A stretch of DNA of 64,000 bases, taken from positions 422,839-486,838 of the forward strand of contig NZ_LNYK01000014.1 in assembly GCF_001467825.1 (NCBI RefSeq), read 5' to 3'. Position 1 is the first letter of the stretch. Every line of letters starts with the position of its first letter. Positions 30,769 to 40,226 of this stretch are shown piece by piece. Below the pieces are notes generated by a model. It saw only the letters and a program-made list of their open reading frames with translations. It was not told where the DNA came from and did not search any database. Both the position numbers and the translations under genes were made by a program. The stretch is from Legionella londiniensis. GTDB lineage: Bacteria > Pseudomonadota > Gammaproteobacteria > Legionellales > Legionellaceae.

Positions 30769-33704
30769 TGAAATACCTAAAAACTGTTACTTACAGCCTA
30801 CTGCTCTTGTTTGTCATCCTGATGAGCCTCTTGGCTTTTTTGCTCACGACCACTCCCGGCATTTATACCGTGATAAAAATCACAGGGCTTTTTTTACCCG
30901 GGGATATATCTATCCAAAAGCCCAAAGGGCAATTGCTTGATGAATTCTCTATTGCAAAATTAACCTATACTGATGCAACACTCTCAATAGAAGCAGATGA
31001 TATTCACATCAACTGGAAATTACTCCCTCTTTTGCAAAAACAGCTAAAAATTAAGCATTTCATTATTGATAACCTGAACATTCATATTAAAGACACGAAA
31101 GAAGCGATCGAAGAAACGAGGGATATGGATTTTGGCTTTCCCGCTTTACCTATAGCCCCAAATGTCGGCGAAATCCTGATAAATGATTTAAAAATCAAGC
31201 AATTGGGCGTTACACGACACATTAAAAAAGTGCATATTCATGATGCTGTTTTAAATAACCAGCAATGGCTCGTTAAAGAGCTGGGTGCTGATTATCAGGG
31301 CTATCAATACCATCTGGTTGCCAAAATCAAGCCAAATATGCCTTATGAGGCGTCAGCCAGCCTCGAATTCAGCCCCCTAAAAAAAGAAGCGGGACTGCAT
31401 GGCAAGATGAGCCTCTCAGGCGACTGGCAGCTTTATCATTGGCAGGGACAATTTAAGGGGGCTGCCAGGGGCAGCCTTTATGGAACCTTAAAAACAGGGC
31501 GGGAAGTCTTTTTAAAAGCCAGCTGGAACAGGGTTAATTGGCCCTTGAATGGCGATGTTCTGTCTGGGAAAAAAGGAGAATTTGTTGTTTCTGGAACCCT
31601 GCCTGATTTGGAAATCAAAACGCTTATGAGCCTTGATAAGCCTGTTGCCGCTCATTTAGAGGCCCATGCAACAGTCATCCAGCAAAAGATTGAAGCCCAA
31701 AGCCTTATTGAGACTGAACAGGGAAACATTCAGGGCAGGTTTTATTATGATGGCGCAGCAAAACCGGCATTCAAAGGGGAGCTTAAAAGCAAATCACTCA
31801 ATTTAACGGAGTTTGGCATCCCGATTAAACAACTTGAGTTTAATACCGTTTTTTCCGGGAGTTCTCCTGCAACATTGACTGTTAAAACCAGTTTAACAGC
31901 CGAATACCTGGAACATCTCTTAAGGGCAGATATTCGCTATGATCAGCAAACAATCGAAAGCGCCTTCTTTCTTGGCGCCAATCATATCCGGATTAGGGGA
32001 ACAGTCCCTTACGGCTGGAAACTGAACGCAACGCTTCCTGAACCGGAACTCCTGCACCCTAACCTCCAAGGCTTGCAAACTGCTCTGAAAATTGAGGGCA
32101 ATGTTGATAGCGCGAACCAGGGAAAAATGCATTTGACCCTGCGCCCCGGCGTTTATCATACGCCGGATAATGATGCCCTGCCTCCTATCCCCTTTTCCGG
32201 AGGCCGAATGATCATCAATCTAACCCCAGATGGGTTAACCGCTCAAGGTTCTCTCGCGATTGACGGGCAAAAAAGGCTTGGGCTTGATTTAACCCTCCCC
32301 AAATTTCATTTGGGTAAAGCCAGTTACCAAAACCAGCCGCTTACTGGGGAATTAAACGCGCAAATTGATTCGCTTGCATTTTTAAGCAATCTGAGTGAAG
32401 CCATTCAAAAAACGAGGGGATCGCTCAATTTAACCCTCAAAATACAGGGAACAGTTAAAAAGCCTGATCTTCGCGGCCAGATAAAGCTCAGGAACGGCAG
32501 TGTATTTTTACCGCACTCAGACCTAACCCTAAGTCCTATTACAGCAACAATTGAAACCCAGAATAAACAATGGAATGCCAAAGCAACCATAGGACCGAAG
32601 GCAAGCAGGCTTTCTTTAAAGGGAAATGGCCAGTTTACGCCTCTGCTTTCGGGAGAACTGACTTTAACCGGCAAGCAATTCCCTATCTCAAAAACTGCCG
32701 AATATACCGTTTTTGTATCTCCGCTTTTAACGTTGGCTTTTGATCAGCAGCATCTCAATATTAAAGGCAGCATTCTGGTTCCAAACGCGAATTTAAAGCC
32801 CATATCTTTCAGCAACACTGTCGATTTAACAAGCGATGCGGTATTTGTCAGTGAAAAGAAAGAAACGGCGCCCTTTAATGTCAGTATGGATGTAGATATC
32901 CAGATGGGAGAGAATGTCGCACTGGATGTGCGCGGCTTGAAGGGCTACCTGGATGGGCAAATCAGGCTTAAGCAATTGCCGAAAGGTTCAATGCAGGCTC
33001 TAGGGGAATTGCGCATCCGTAACGGCGTCTATAAGGCTTACGGCCAAAATCTGGTTATAGAAGAAGGGCAGCTCGTTTTTGGCGGCGGTTCTCTTTGGAA
33101 CCCGGGCATCCGCATACGGGCTGTGCGCTATTTCAAAAATGCCGCCGCAAGTTTTGCAAGCACGAATGAATTGTTCGATTTTAATCCCAGCAACTTACAA
33201 AGCATGAACCTTGGCAATCAAGTCACGGTCGGCATTGAGATAACAGGCCGCATTGATTCGCCTGAAGTCAAGCTCTTTTCGATTCCCGCCAATCTTTCAC
33301 AGGCAGATATCCTCTCGATGATCATTCTTGGCAAACCTGCAAGCCAGGCAAGCCAGGCCGGAGGACAATTATTGCTGACCGCTATTTCTGCAATGAACCT
33401 TGACTCAGGGACAAGCGGCTTGCAGTTACTGGACCAATTAAAGCAAACCCTGGGATTTGAGTTTGACATCAAAACCACATCACAGTTTAACCAGCAGACT
33501 CGTGAGGTTACCGACGATACTGCCCTGGTAATTGGTAAATCACTGACGAATCGCCTGCATTTAAGTTATAATATTGGCCTTTTTCAAGAGGACAGCAACG
33601 TCTTGACTTTAAAATATCTGTTAAATAAGTTTTTGAGCATCCAGGTTACCGCAAGCGATTCCGGCAGCGGCATTGATTTAATTTATACGCGCAGTAAAGG
33701 ATAA
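30768..33704 (+). CDS. tamB: Translocation and assembly module protein TamB
   Basis: 978 aa. An N-terminal membrane anchor (about residues 7-28, LLLLFVILMSLLAFLL) precedes a very long repetitive beta-helical periplasmic region and the C-terminal DUF490/TamB domain (from about 640; RNGVYKAYGQNLVIEEGQLVFGGG and ILSMIILGKPASQASQAGG are signature blocks; the end ISYN... SGIDLIYTRSKG is typical). It spans the periplasm as a hydrophobic groove for lipid or protein transfer to TamA. It is somewhat shorter than the E. coli protein (about 1250 aa). It is followed by hemB after 1 bp. Confidence 0.93.
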   Translation: MKYLKTVTYSLLLLFVILMSLLAFLLTTTPGIYTVIKITGLFLPGDISIQKPKGQLLDEFSIAKLTYTDATLSIEADDIHINWKLLPLLQKQLKIKHFIIDNLNIHIKDTKEAIEETRDMDFGFPALPIAPNVGEILINDLKIKQLGVTRHIKKVHIHDAVLNNQQWLVKELGADYQGYQYHLVAKIKPNMPYEASASLEFSPLKKEAGLHGKMSLSGDWQLYHWQGQFKGAARGSLYGTLKTGREVFLKASWNRVNWPLNGDVLSGKKGEFVVSGTLPDLEIKTLMSLDKPVAAHLEAHATVIQQKIEAQSLIETEQGNIQGRFYYDGAAKPAFKGELKSKSLNLTEFGIPIKQLEFNTVFSGSSPATLTVKTSLTAEYLEHLLRADIRYDQQTIESAFFLGANHIRIRGTVPYGWKLNATLPEPELLHPNLQGLQTALKIEGNVDSANQGKMHLTLRPGVYHTPDNDALPPIPFSGGRMIINLTPDGLTAQGSLAIDGQKRLGLDLTLPKFHLGKASYQNQPLTGELNAQIDSLAFLSNLSEAIQKTRGSLNLTLKIQGTVKKPDLRGQIKLRNGSVFLPHSDLTLSPITATIETQNKQWNAKATIGPKASRLSLKGNGQFTPLLSGELTLTGKQFPISKTAEYTVFVSPLLTLAFDQQHLNIKGSILVPNANLKPISFSNTVDLTSDAVFVSEKKETAPFNVSMDVDIQMGENVALDVRGLKGYLDGQIRLKQLPKGSMQALGELRIRNGVYKAYGQNLVIEEGQLVFGGGSLWNPGIRIRAVRYFKNAAASFASTNELFDFNPSNLQSMNLGNQVTVGIEITGRIDSPEVKLFSIPANLSQADILSMIILGKPASQASQAGGQLLLTAISAMNLDSGTSGLQLLDQLKQTLGFEFDIKTTSQFNQQTREVTDDTALVIGKSLTNRLHLSYNIGLFQEDSNVLTLKYLLNKFLSIQVTASDSGSGIDLIYTRSKG

Positions 33705-33705
33705 A

Positions 33706-34695
33706 ATGAACGGTTATTCACTCCCCCTACGTTTAAAACGATTACGCCAAGGCTCCATTGTACGCTCAATGATTCGCGAAACAGATGTTCTCCCAAGGCA
33801 CCTGATTGCGCCTCTGTTTATTAATGATAATCTGGCCGGGAAACGTGAAATCAGTGCCATGCCGGGCCAGTACCAGTTATCCCTGGCGGATTTGCCTTAT
33901 GAAATAGAATCATTATCCGCATTTGGAATTCCTGCGGTATTGCTCTTTGGCATCCCCAAATACAAAGATGCGACAGGCAGCGCTTCCTGGCAGGCCGATG
34001 GCGTCATCCAACAGGCTATACGTAAAATACGCGGCGTCAATCCCGAGCTTTTAATCATCACTGATGTCTGTTTTTGCGAATACACCGAACATGGTCATTG
34101 CGGTGTGCTGCATAATAACGTGATTCATAATGACAAAACCCTGGAACTGTTGGGAAAACAGGCAGTAAGCCATGCAGCAGCCGGTGCCGACTGGGTTGCC
34201 CCCAGCAGCATGACGGATGGAATGGTGGCAGCCATTCGCCAGGCATTAGATCATAACGGCTACCAAGACATTGCCATATTAAGTTATGCTGTGAAATATG
34301 CATCCGGATTTTACGGCCCGTTTCGCGAAGCAGCGCAGGGAGCTCCTCAGTTTGGCGACAGGAAAACCTATCAGATGGATCCGGGAAACAGCCTTGAAGC
34401 GCTCCGCGAGGCAAGGCTTGATATTGAAGAAGGCGCGGATTTGCTGATGGTCAAGCCTGCCATGAATTATCTTGATGTCATTTTCAGGGTCAAGCATGCA
34501 TTTCCGGAGGTTCCGCTTTGCGCCTATCAGGTTAGCGGAGAATATTCGATGCTCAAAGCCGCCGCTCAAAAAGGATGGCTGAACGAGCAACAGGCCATCC
34601 TTGAAAGTTTAACGGCAATTAAACGGGCTGGGGCAGATTTAATCATCTCCTATTTCGCGAAGGATTTTGCGAAATTATATAAGGAGAATCAATAA
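33706..34695 (+). CDS. hemB: Delta-aminolevulinic acid dehydratase (porphobilinogen synthase)
   Basis: 329 aa. DVCFCEYTEHGHCGVL carries the three cysteines of the zinc-binding active-site type. AILSYAVKYASGFYGPFREAA has the first catalytic lysine and LLMVKPAMNYLD the Schiff-base lysine. QMDPGNSLEALREA is also conserved. It condenses two 5-aminolevulinate molecules to porphobilinogen in haem biosynthesis, in the cytoplasm. The ATG lies 1 bp after the tamB stop, so it is in the tamA-tamB-hemB transcript unless an internal promoter exists. It faces radA convergently. Confidence 0.97.
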   Translation: MNGYSLPLRLKRLRQGSIVRSMIRETDVLPRHLIAPLFINDNLAGKREISAMPGQYQLSLADLPYEIESLSAFGIPAVLLFGIPKYKDATGSASWQADGVIQQAIRKIRGVNPELLIITDVCFCEYTEHGHCGVLHNNVIHNDKTLELLGKQAVSHAAAGADWVAPSSMTDGMVAAIRQALDHNGYQDIAILSYAVKYASGFYGPFREAAQGAPQFGDRKTYQMDPGNSLEALREARLDIEEGADLLMVKPAMNYLDVIFRVKHAFPEVPLCAYQVSGEYSMLKAAAQKGWLNEQQAILESLTAIKRAGADLIISYFAKDFAKLYKENQ

Positions 34696-34706
34696 CGGGA
34701 CGTTGC

Positions 34707-36050
34707 CTATAATTTTTCCATCACTTCCTCGATGTGCTTAACTGCTTCCACCTCCATGGATAATGTTTTTTTAGGGGCGTTCGCATAAGGGACGATGGCA
34801 CGCTTAAAGCCATGCTTGGATGCTTCCTTTAACCTTTCCTGGCCGCTCTGCACCGGCCTGATTTCACCAGCTAATCCCACCTCGCCGAAGATAACTGTTT
34901 TACTGTCAAAAACCCGGTTGCGAAGGCTTGAAACAACAGCGGCAAGCAAGGCAAGATCACTTGCCGTTTCCGTGACTTTAACCCCGCCCACAACGTTGAT
35001 AAAGACGTCTTTGTCAAAGGTTGCGATGCCCCCATGACGATGCAGGACAGCAAGTAAAATGGCCAGCCGGTTTTGTTCAAGGCCTGCGGTGACCCGTTTA
35101 GCCTGATGCCCATGGGCTTCATCGACCAAGGCCTGAACCTCAACCAGCATGGGCCTGGAACCTTCCCAGGTTACCATCACAGCGCTGCCGGGAGTCGCCT
35201 CCGGTTGGCGGGATAAAAAAATGGCCGACGGGTTCGCCACTTCCCGCAATCCTTTGTCGGTCATGGCAAAAACGCCAAGCTCATTAACAGCCCCAAACCG
35301 ATTTTTAATTGCCCTTATTATCCTGAAACGGCTGTCATTTTGTCCTTCAAAATACAACACGCTATCGACCATATGCTCAAGAACACGAGGGCCTGCCAGT
35401 GCGCCTTCTTTGGTGACATGCCCGACGAGAAATACAGCCGTTTGCGTCATTTTGGCGTAGCGGACAAGCTGTGCGGTGGATTCACGCACCTGGCTTACGC
35501 CGCCGGGTGCTGCTGAAATGGAATCGGTAAAAATGGTTTGCACTGAATCTATCACTAAAACACGGGGTTTTTCCTGTTTTGCATGGGATAAAATCATTTC
35601 TACATGGGTTTCAGCGAGCAAGCGCAAGTGATCAAGCGGCAACTGCAAACGCCTTGCCCTCATGGCAACTTGTTGCAGCGATTCCTCACCTGTAACATAC
35701 AACACTTTTTCATGCTGAGAGAGAGATGCCAGGGTCTGCAACAGCAAGGTGGATTTTCCAATGCCGGGATCACCGCCAATCAGTACCACAGAACCTTCAA
35801 CCAGCCCCCCGCCCAATACGCGGTTGAGCTCAGAGAGCCCGCAATCCATTCGCGCTTCTGTATTCATCATCACATCTTGAATCAGAGTCACGGCGGAGCG
35901 TTGATTGGCATAGCTGTTATTATGAATATGTTTACTGCCAACGGGTTCTTCAATGACCGAATTCCATGCCCCGCATTGCCCGCACTGCCCTGACCACTGT
36001 GAAAAAAAAGCGCCGCACTGACTGCAGATAAATCTGGTTTTTATTTTCAT
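34707..36050 (-). CDS. radA: DNA repair protein RadA
   Basis: 447 aa from the ATG at 36050. The frame goes on to 36122, but the RadA N-terminus starts here with the zinc finger CSQCGAFFSQWSGQCGQCGAWN. RecA-like ATPase: Walker A GGDPGIGKSTLLLQT, Walker B PRVLVIDSVQTI, the RadA-specific KNRFG motif (IKNRFGAVNELGVF), and a C-terminal Lon-like domain (GGVKVTETASDLALLAAVVSS). It is a DNA helicase that promotes branch migration in recombination and natural transformation. It is divergent from xseB-ispA. Confidence 0.95.
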   Translation of the reverse strand: MKIKTRFICSQCGAFFSQWSGQCGQCGAWNSVIEEPVGSKHIHNNSYANQRSAVTLIQDVMMNTEARMDCGLSELNRVLGGGLVEGSVVLIGGDPGIGKSTLLLQTLASLSQHEKVLYVTGEESLQQVAMRARRLQLPLDHLRLLAETHVEMILSHAKQEKPRVLVIDSVQTIFTDSISAAPGGVSQVRESTAQLVRYAKMTQTAVFLVGHVTKEGALAGPRVLEHMVDSVLYFEGQNDSRFRIIRAIKNRFGAVNELGVFAMTDKGLREVANPSAIFLSRQPEATPGSAVMVTWEGSRPMLVEVQALVDEAHGHQAKRVTAGLEQNRLAILLAVLHRHGGIATFDKDVFINVVGGVKVTETASDLALLAAVVSSLRNRVFDSKTVIFGEVGLAGEIRPVQSGQERLKEASKHGFKRAIVPYANAPKKTLSMEVEAVKHIEEVMEKL

Positions 36051-36224
36051 AAAGCCACTCTCAGTTCTTTGAGTGTTTACATTCCATAGCGCCCGATGGC
36101 CGATACTGCCTGGCAAAATCAAATGACAGCTATCCGGCTTCCCCTAAAATACAAAACAAACTCATTTGAAAGCAATGAGTAACTCAGTATAATTGCGAAT
36201 TTGCTATTGTACTGGATAAGGTTA

Positions 36225-36443
36225 ATGACAAAAACCATGCAGTTTGAAAAAACGATTGCAGAGCTTGAAACAATTGTTTCGCAATTGGAAAAAGGCGATC
36301 TGTCTCTTGAAGAATCTTTAAAGCAATTTGAAAAAGGCATTACGCTTGCCCGAAAATCGCAGGAAATTTTAAGCAAAGCCGAGCAAAAAGTTGAATTGCT
36401 TACCGCTTCAAACTTTAAAGATTTGGACAATGCCGATGAATAA
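36225..36443 (+). CDS. xseB: Exodeoxyribonuclease VII small subunit
   Basis: 72 aa from the ATG at 36225 (GGATAAGG 5 nt upstream). Diagnostic sequence: [33 protein letters not shown], a helical hairpin. It binds XseA to form exonuclease VII, which degrades single-stranded DNA. xseA is not in the window. Its 3' end overlaps the ispA start by 14 bp, the usual xseB-ispA coupling. A dxs gene, often next, is absent here. Confidence 0.93.
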   Translation: MTKTMQFEKTIAELETIVSQLEKGDLSLEESLKQFEKGITLARKSQEILSKAEQKVELLTASNFKDLDNADE

Positions 36444-37332
36444 TACTTTCATCGACTATTATATCACACGCCATGAGCAGTTATTGCAGGACACCATTGA
36501 TGCGCTTGTTATTCCTTCCCCTCGCTTAAAAGAGGGCATTGGTTATTCTTTATTTCCCGGCGGGAAGCGTTTGCGCCCCTTGCTTGTATATCTTTGCGGC
36601 GAACTGGTTTCAGCCAATATGGCCTGCCTTGATTACATCGGCCTTGCGATCGAACTCATCCACAGCTATTCACTGGTGCATGATGATCTGCCCGCGATGG
36701 ACAATGATGATTTTCGCCGCGGCAAACCGAGCTGCCATCGAGCCTTTGACGAGGCAACTGCCATCCTCATCGGGGATGCGATGCAGGCGCTGGCAATTGA
36801 ATTGTTATTAGAACATTTACCGGGGTTTATAACCCCATCGCAAACGATCGCTGTTACCCGCGAGTTGGTCAGTGCCTGCGGCGCGGCCGGCATGGTCAGT
36901 GGCCAATGCCTTGATTTAACTGAACTGACCGCAAATCACCCTGTTGATGACATGCGCCTTTCTGAAATTCATGCCCTTAAAACAGGTAAACTGATTTTAG
37001 CTTGTGTGAATATGGTGTTGGCATCAACACGCTATCAACCCGAAGAGTGTACTGCTTTACAAGAATTTGCCAAGCATTTTGGCCTGGCATTTCAAATGCA
37101 GGATGATTATCTTGATCAATTTGCCAGCAACAACCATGGTAAAAAAAGAGCATCGGATTGTGAAAATCAAAAAACCACTTATGCCGCTTTATATCCCAAG
37201 GATACCTTGGCTGCCCTTGTCCAACAGCACTATCAGCAAGCTTCTTCGGCAATCCATATTTTTGCTGCAAAAGGAGAACGCCTTTTAAATTTAATTTCAA
37301 TGCTGCAAGAGCGGAGCTGCCATCAATCATAG
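36430..37332 (+). CDS. ispA: Farnesyl diphosphate synthase
   Basis: 300 aa from the ATG at 36430 (a second ATG two codons later is equally possible). It has the first Asp-rich motif [20 protein letters not shown], the second motif [12 protein letters not shown], and [18 protein letters not shown] near the N-terminus. It condenses IPP with DMAPP and GPP to farnesyl diphosphate, the precursor of undecaprenyl phosphate and quinones. The chain-length region ahead of the first motif (YSLVHDDLP with an upstream aromatic) fits short-chain FPP synthases. Confidence 0.95.
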   Translation: MPMNNTFIDYYITRHEQLLQDTIDALVIPSPRLKEGIGYSLFPGGKRLRPLLVYLCGELVSANMACLDYIGLAIELIHSYSLVHDDLPAMDNDDFRRGKPSCHRAFDEATAILIGDAMQALAIELLLEHLPGFITPSQTIAVTRELVSACGAAGMVSGQCLDLTELTANHPVDDMRLSEIHALKTGKLILACVNMVLASTRYQPEECTALQEFAKHFGLAFQMQDDYLDQFASNNHGKKRASDCENQKTTYAALYPKDTLAALVQQHYQQASSAIHIFAAKGERLLNLISMLQERSCHQS

Positions 37333-37415
37333 CCCAGGCAACAGCATCCCATTTCATCTTTTCAGCGCCACACTCATCAGGGCGCATCCTTTCATTTCGA
37401 CAATATCGAGCGTTT

Positions 37416-37435
37416 GGGCTTTTCCTAGCCCTTTT
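37416..37435 (+). terminator. Probable terminator after ispA
   Basis: GGGCT / AGCCC (5-bp arms, 6-nt loop) followed by TTTTCATTT, 84 nt after the ispA stop. A short stem, so moderate. Confidence 0.5.
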
Positions 37436-37489
37436 CATTTAAAATCGATTCTGCTAAGGTAGCTTTTTTTTTCATATAAGGAATTGACT

Positions 37490-37714
37490 ATGCCAATTAT
37501 CAGCGGTACCAGTTTGCAAAAAAAAGAAAAAATTAAAGCTGAAATCAACAGTGAAATACTCGCCAATATCCAAGCCTATTGCGAGTGGGCCAATATTACT
37601 GACCTTGGTTTTTTTATTGAAGAGGCAGCAAGTTTTATCTTTGCCAAGGATAAAGAATGGAAACAATATAAAAAAGCAAAGAAAAAGCGTGCAAACCTGA
37701 AACAGGAAGCCTAA
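37490..37714 (+). CDS. Small basic protein, ribbon-helix-helix-like
   Basis: 74 aa from the ATG at 37490 (AAGGA 8 nt upstream). No recognised family. KIKAEINSEILANIQAYCEWANITDLGFFIEEAASFIF has the strand-helix-helix spacing of ribbon-helix-helix DNA-binding proteins (short beta strand, then two amphipathic helices). The tail is highly basic (KQYKKAKKKRANLKQEA). It stands alone between the ispA terminator and the tRNA genes. A DNA- or RNA-binding role is plausible but only inferred from the pattern. Confidence 0.6.
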   Translation: MPIISGTSLQKKEKIKAEINSEILANIQAYCEWANITDLGFFIEEAASFIFAKDKEWKQYKKAKKKRANLKQEA

Positions 37715-37793
37715 ACAATCTGATTGCGCCTGCAATCAAAACGATCTATCTGCCGATCATTCGCGTTCGCGTGAATAATTCAATAAAAATTGC

Positions 37794-37822
37794 TTGACAG
37801 CCAGCACGCCGCTCATTAAACT
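37794..37822 (+). promoter_or_regulatory. Promoter of the tRNA cluster
   Basis: A consensus -35 TTGACA at 37794-37799 with a weaker -10 (TTAAAC, 37816-37821) 16 bp later, 14 nt before tRNA-Ala. Strong -35 boxes are typical of stable RNA promoters. Confidence 0.55.
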
Positions 37823-37835
37823 TCGATTCTCTTTC

Positions 37836-37911
<76 letters not shown>

Positions 37912-37936
37912 TCAATGCAGATTGATGGTACGATGT

Positions 37937-38012
37937 GTCCCCATCGTCTAGAGGCCTAGGACATCGCCCTTTCACGGCGGTAACAGGGGTTCGAATCCCC
38001 TTGGGGACGCCA
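37937..38012 (+). tRNA. tRNA-Glu (anticodon TTC), copy 1
   Basis: 76 nt with encoded CCA. Acceptor GTCCCCA / TGGGGAC, anticodon loop CTTTCAC with TTC, T-arm AGGGGTTCGAATCCCCT. Identical over its whole length to the copy at 38080. Confidence 0.96.
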
Positions 38013-38079
38013 TTTGCGTGCAGGCTCGCCAATTTTTGTTGCGGCAAGTTGGCATGTGAAAATTTACAATCAGCTCCAG

Positions 38080-38155
38080 GTCCCCATCGTCTAGAGGCCT
38101 AGGACATCGCCCTTTCACGGCGGTAACAGGGGTTCGAATCCCCTTGGGGACGCCA
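38080..38155 (+). tRNA. tRNA-Glu (anticodon TTC), copy 2
   Basis: An exact duplicate of the gene at 37937-38012, separated by a 67-bp spacer that is not itself duplicated. Likely a dosage duplication within the tRNA operon. Confidence 0.96.
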
Positions 38156-38166
38156 TTGATTATTGA

Positions 38167-39489
38167 TCACAGTCTTTCAAAAATCGTCCGCGTGTTAAAG
38201 CCAAACAAGCGCTCATGCATGCGGTATGCGTATTCATCCGTCATGTTGGCGATATAATCGCAAATAACCCTTGCGGCTTGATTTGCATCCTGCGCTTCCT
38301 GATAAAGCCTGCGGTTTTTATTATCCAGCAGGCTGCCCGGATTTGAGCTCATGGCTTCAAACAGGCGCAACACTACCGTTTGCCCGCCATATTCAAAGGT
38401 GCGCGCTTCTTGCGAGTCTATGACATGCTGATATATGAATTGCATCAAATAATCCAAAAGGCGTTGCGCCTCAGGAACGAGAGTCACATTATATTTTAAG
38501 AGGCTGTTTTCAAAAGCTTCATGGTTCACTCGAATGTCGGTTGCGGTGATAAAATAGTTGACCATTTCGCCAATTGCCTGCTTACGCAGATGCAATTCCG
38601 CGGCAAACAGATTATCCAGCAGCTCGTTCTGCTTTTCCTTCAAGGAAGTATCAGCAATTAACTCACGGAAATGCCGGGTATCCAGTTGCGGGCGCTGTAT
38701 TAGCCGCAAATGAATCGCATCTTCCAGATCATGTACCCCATAGGCTATATCATCGGCAATGTCCATCACCGAACAGTCAAAATCATGGTAGGCCGCTTTA
38801 CCGTGAGCCTGTTCTTGAGGCAAGAGGGCCAGTGATTGAAAGAGAGTTTGATCTTCCTGAGAGAAAGGCGATAAAAGCCACTCAACCTCTTCTTTCTCAC
38901 TGTCAAAATATCCTTTTGGCGGCAGCCAGTCATTGATGCGGATGCTTTTACTGAATGTTTCCCTGACTGCAGGCATTTTAGTCGCAACAACCCTTGACCA
39001 GTTAACCGGGTATTTTAATAGTCCCAACAATGCGCGCCTGGTTAAATCAAGCCCGTAGGCTCCGTAACTGCATTCCACCTTGGTCAGGAGACGAAGGGTT
39101 TGGCCATTACCCTCAAATCCGCCATGCTCACGCATCATAAAATTTAACGCAACCTCGCCGCCATGGCCGAACGGCGGGTGGCCAATATCGTGCAACAAGC
39201 ATATGACGCTGATTAAATCATCATTCGGCAACAAGGCACTGAGCGCCTGATATTTGGGATTAAGTTTCAAGTTACGCACAATGCTTCGGCCGATGGAGGC
39301 GACTTCCAATGAATGGGTGAGGCGCGTACGATGAAAATCTCCTTCATCGGTGCCAAGTATTTGGGTTTTTCGCTGCAATCTTCTAAACGCGGGACAATGA
39401 ATAACCCTGGTACGGTCTCTTTCATACGGATCTCGATGATCCTGAAAACCACGTTGATTGGTATGGCCCGAACGGCGGTGAGTCCACAT
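38167..39489 (-). CDS. dgt: Deoxyguanosinetriphosphate triphosphohydrolase-like protein
   Basis: 440 aa from the ATG at 39489 (MWTHRRSGHTNQRGFQDHRD). The frame stays open to 39999, but that part is antisense to the SPOR lipoprotein gene and has no homology. HD-domain residues: RTRLTHSLEVASIGRSI (His), LLHDIGHPPFGHGGE (His-Asp) and DIADDIAYGVHDLEDA. These enzymes cleave dNTPs to nucleosides and triphosphate, limiting dNTP pools. The ~440-aa length is that of the longer dNTPase branch. Its 3' end lies 11 bp from tRNA-Glu copy 2, on the opposite strand. Confidence 0.93.
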   Translation of the reverse strand: MWTHRRSGHTNQRGFQDHRDPYERDRTRVIHCPAFRRLQRKTQILGTDEGDFHRTRLTHSLEVASIGRSIVRNLKLNPKYQALSALLPNDDLISVICLLHDIGHPPFGHGGEVALNFMMREHGGFEGNGQTLRLLTKVECSYGAYGLDLTRRALLGLLKYPVNWSRVVATKMPAVRETFSKSIRINDWLPPKGYFDSEKEEVEWLLSPFSQEDQTLFQSLALLPQEQAHGKAAYHDFDCSVMDIADDIAYGVHDLEDAIHLRLIQRPQLDTRHFRELIADTSLKEKQNELLDNLFAAELHLRKQAIGEMVNYFITATDIRVNHEAFENSLLKYNVTLVPEAQRLLDYLMQFIYQHVIDSQEARTFEYGGQTVVLRLFEAMSSNPGSLLDNKNRRLYQEAQDANQAARVICDYIANMTDEYAYRMHERLFGFNTRTIFERL

Positions 39490-39662
39490 TCTGTACCCTG
39501 CCTTGCTGATATAAATCGACTCTGGCGAGAAAGAATACAGGATTAGGAGCCGGATTGTCGATAAGGAAAGGTTATGCCGAATTCCCAAATCTAAAGTTTT
39601 TTTGTTGAATGCAGATATAAAGGAAATAAAAAACCCTACCCAACAATGAGCGATAAGGGGCA

Positions 39663-40211
39663 ATGATGATGGACAAAAAAAAATTTCTGGGAGTTGTATT
39701 GTCTGCAGCCGGTTTAGGCGGCTGCATGTCATATAATCCCCATGGCTATACCAACTATCAGGCTTACACATACGAAGGTTCAATAATTTACCCTGAAGAT
39801 TATGAGGGCTATGAAGGCTATGCAGAGAGCCAGGGTTACCGTTATCAAACTGAAGGACGAGGCCAGGTGGTTGTGCCGGAGAGCTATCATGTCGGCTCAT
39901 ATCACTCCCCAACCTCACATAAAGACCGTGACAGGCGCTGGGTAGATCAGCAAAATCCAGGGGGCTATACCATAGAACTGGCACATGGCGAAAAGGCATC
40001 CCAGGTAGCAGGCGTACTCTATAAGGCTCCTAAAAAAGACAGGATGGCCCAGATCAAATACCATCAGGACGGCAAAACCTATTACAAAGGGTTATATGGC
40101 AGCTATTCAAGTTATGAAGCTGCGCAGCAGGCGCTGAGTTCATTGCCAGAAAATATCAGGCAAAGCGCGCGTATCACATCCTGGGGCAGCGTACAAGGCA
40201 AGGTTCAATAA
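39663..40211 (+). CDS. SPOR-domain lipoprotein
   Basis: 182 aa (three ATG codons at 39663-39671; AAGGGG suits the second or third). The lipoprotein signal has LGGC (Cys21). Residues about 25-70 are Tyr/Gly/Glu-rich with short repeats (EDYEGYEGYAESQGY). The C-terminal 75 residues form a SPOR domain (PGGYTIELAHGEKASQVAGV ... YYKGLYGSYSSYEAAQQAL), which binds denuded glycan strands at the septum. An outer-membrane lipoprotein recruited to division sites is the likely role. It is divergent from dgt and convergent with lspM. Confidence 0.85.
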   Translation: MMMDKKKFLGVVLSAAGLGGCMSYNPHGYTNYQAYTYEGSIIYPEDYEGYEGYAESQGYRYQTEGRGQVVVPESYHVGSYHSPTSHKDRDRRWVDQQNPGGYTIELAHGEKASQVAGVLYKAPKKDRMAQIKYHQDGKTYYKGLYGSYSSYEAAQQALSSLPENIRQSARITSWGSVQGKVQ

Positions 40212-40226
40212 ACAATTGAGCCGGCA

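Noticed and set aside
32000..33700. Repeats in tamB as a repeat toxin
   Set aside because: They are the beta-helical repeats of TamB, supported by the C-terminal DUF490 blocks and tamA next to it.
39490..39999. N-terminal extension of dgt by 170 codons
   Set aside because: It runs antisense to the SPOR lipoprotein gene, has no homology to dNTPases, and a start with family-like sequence exists at 39489.
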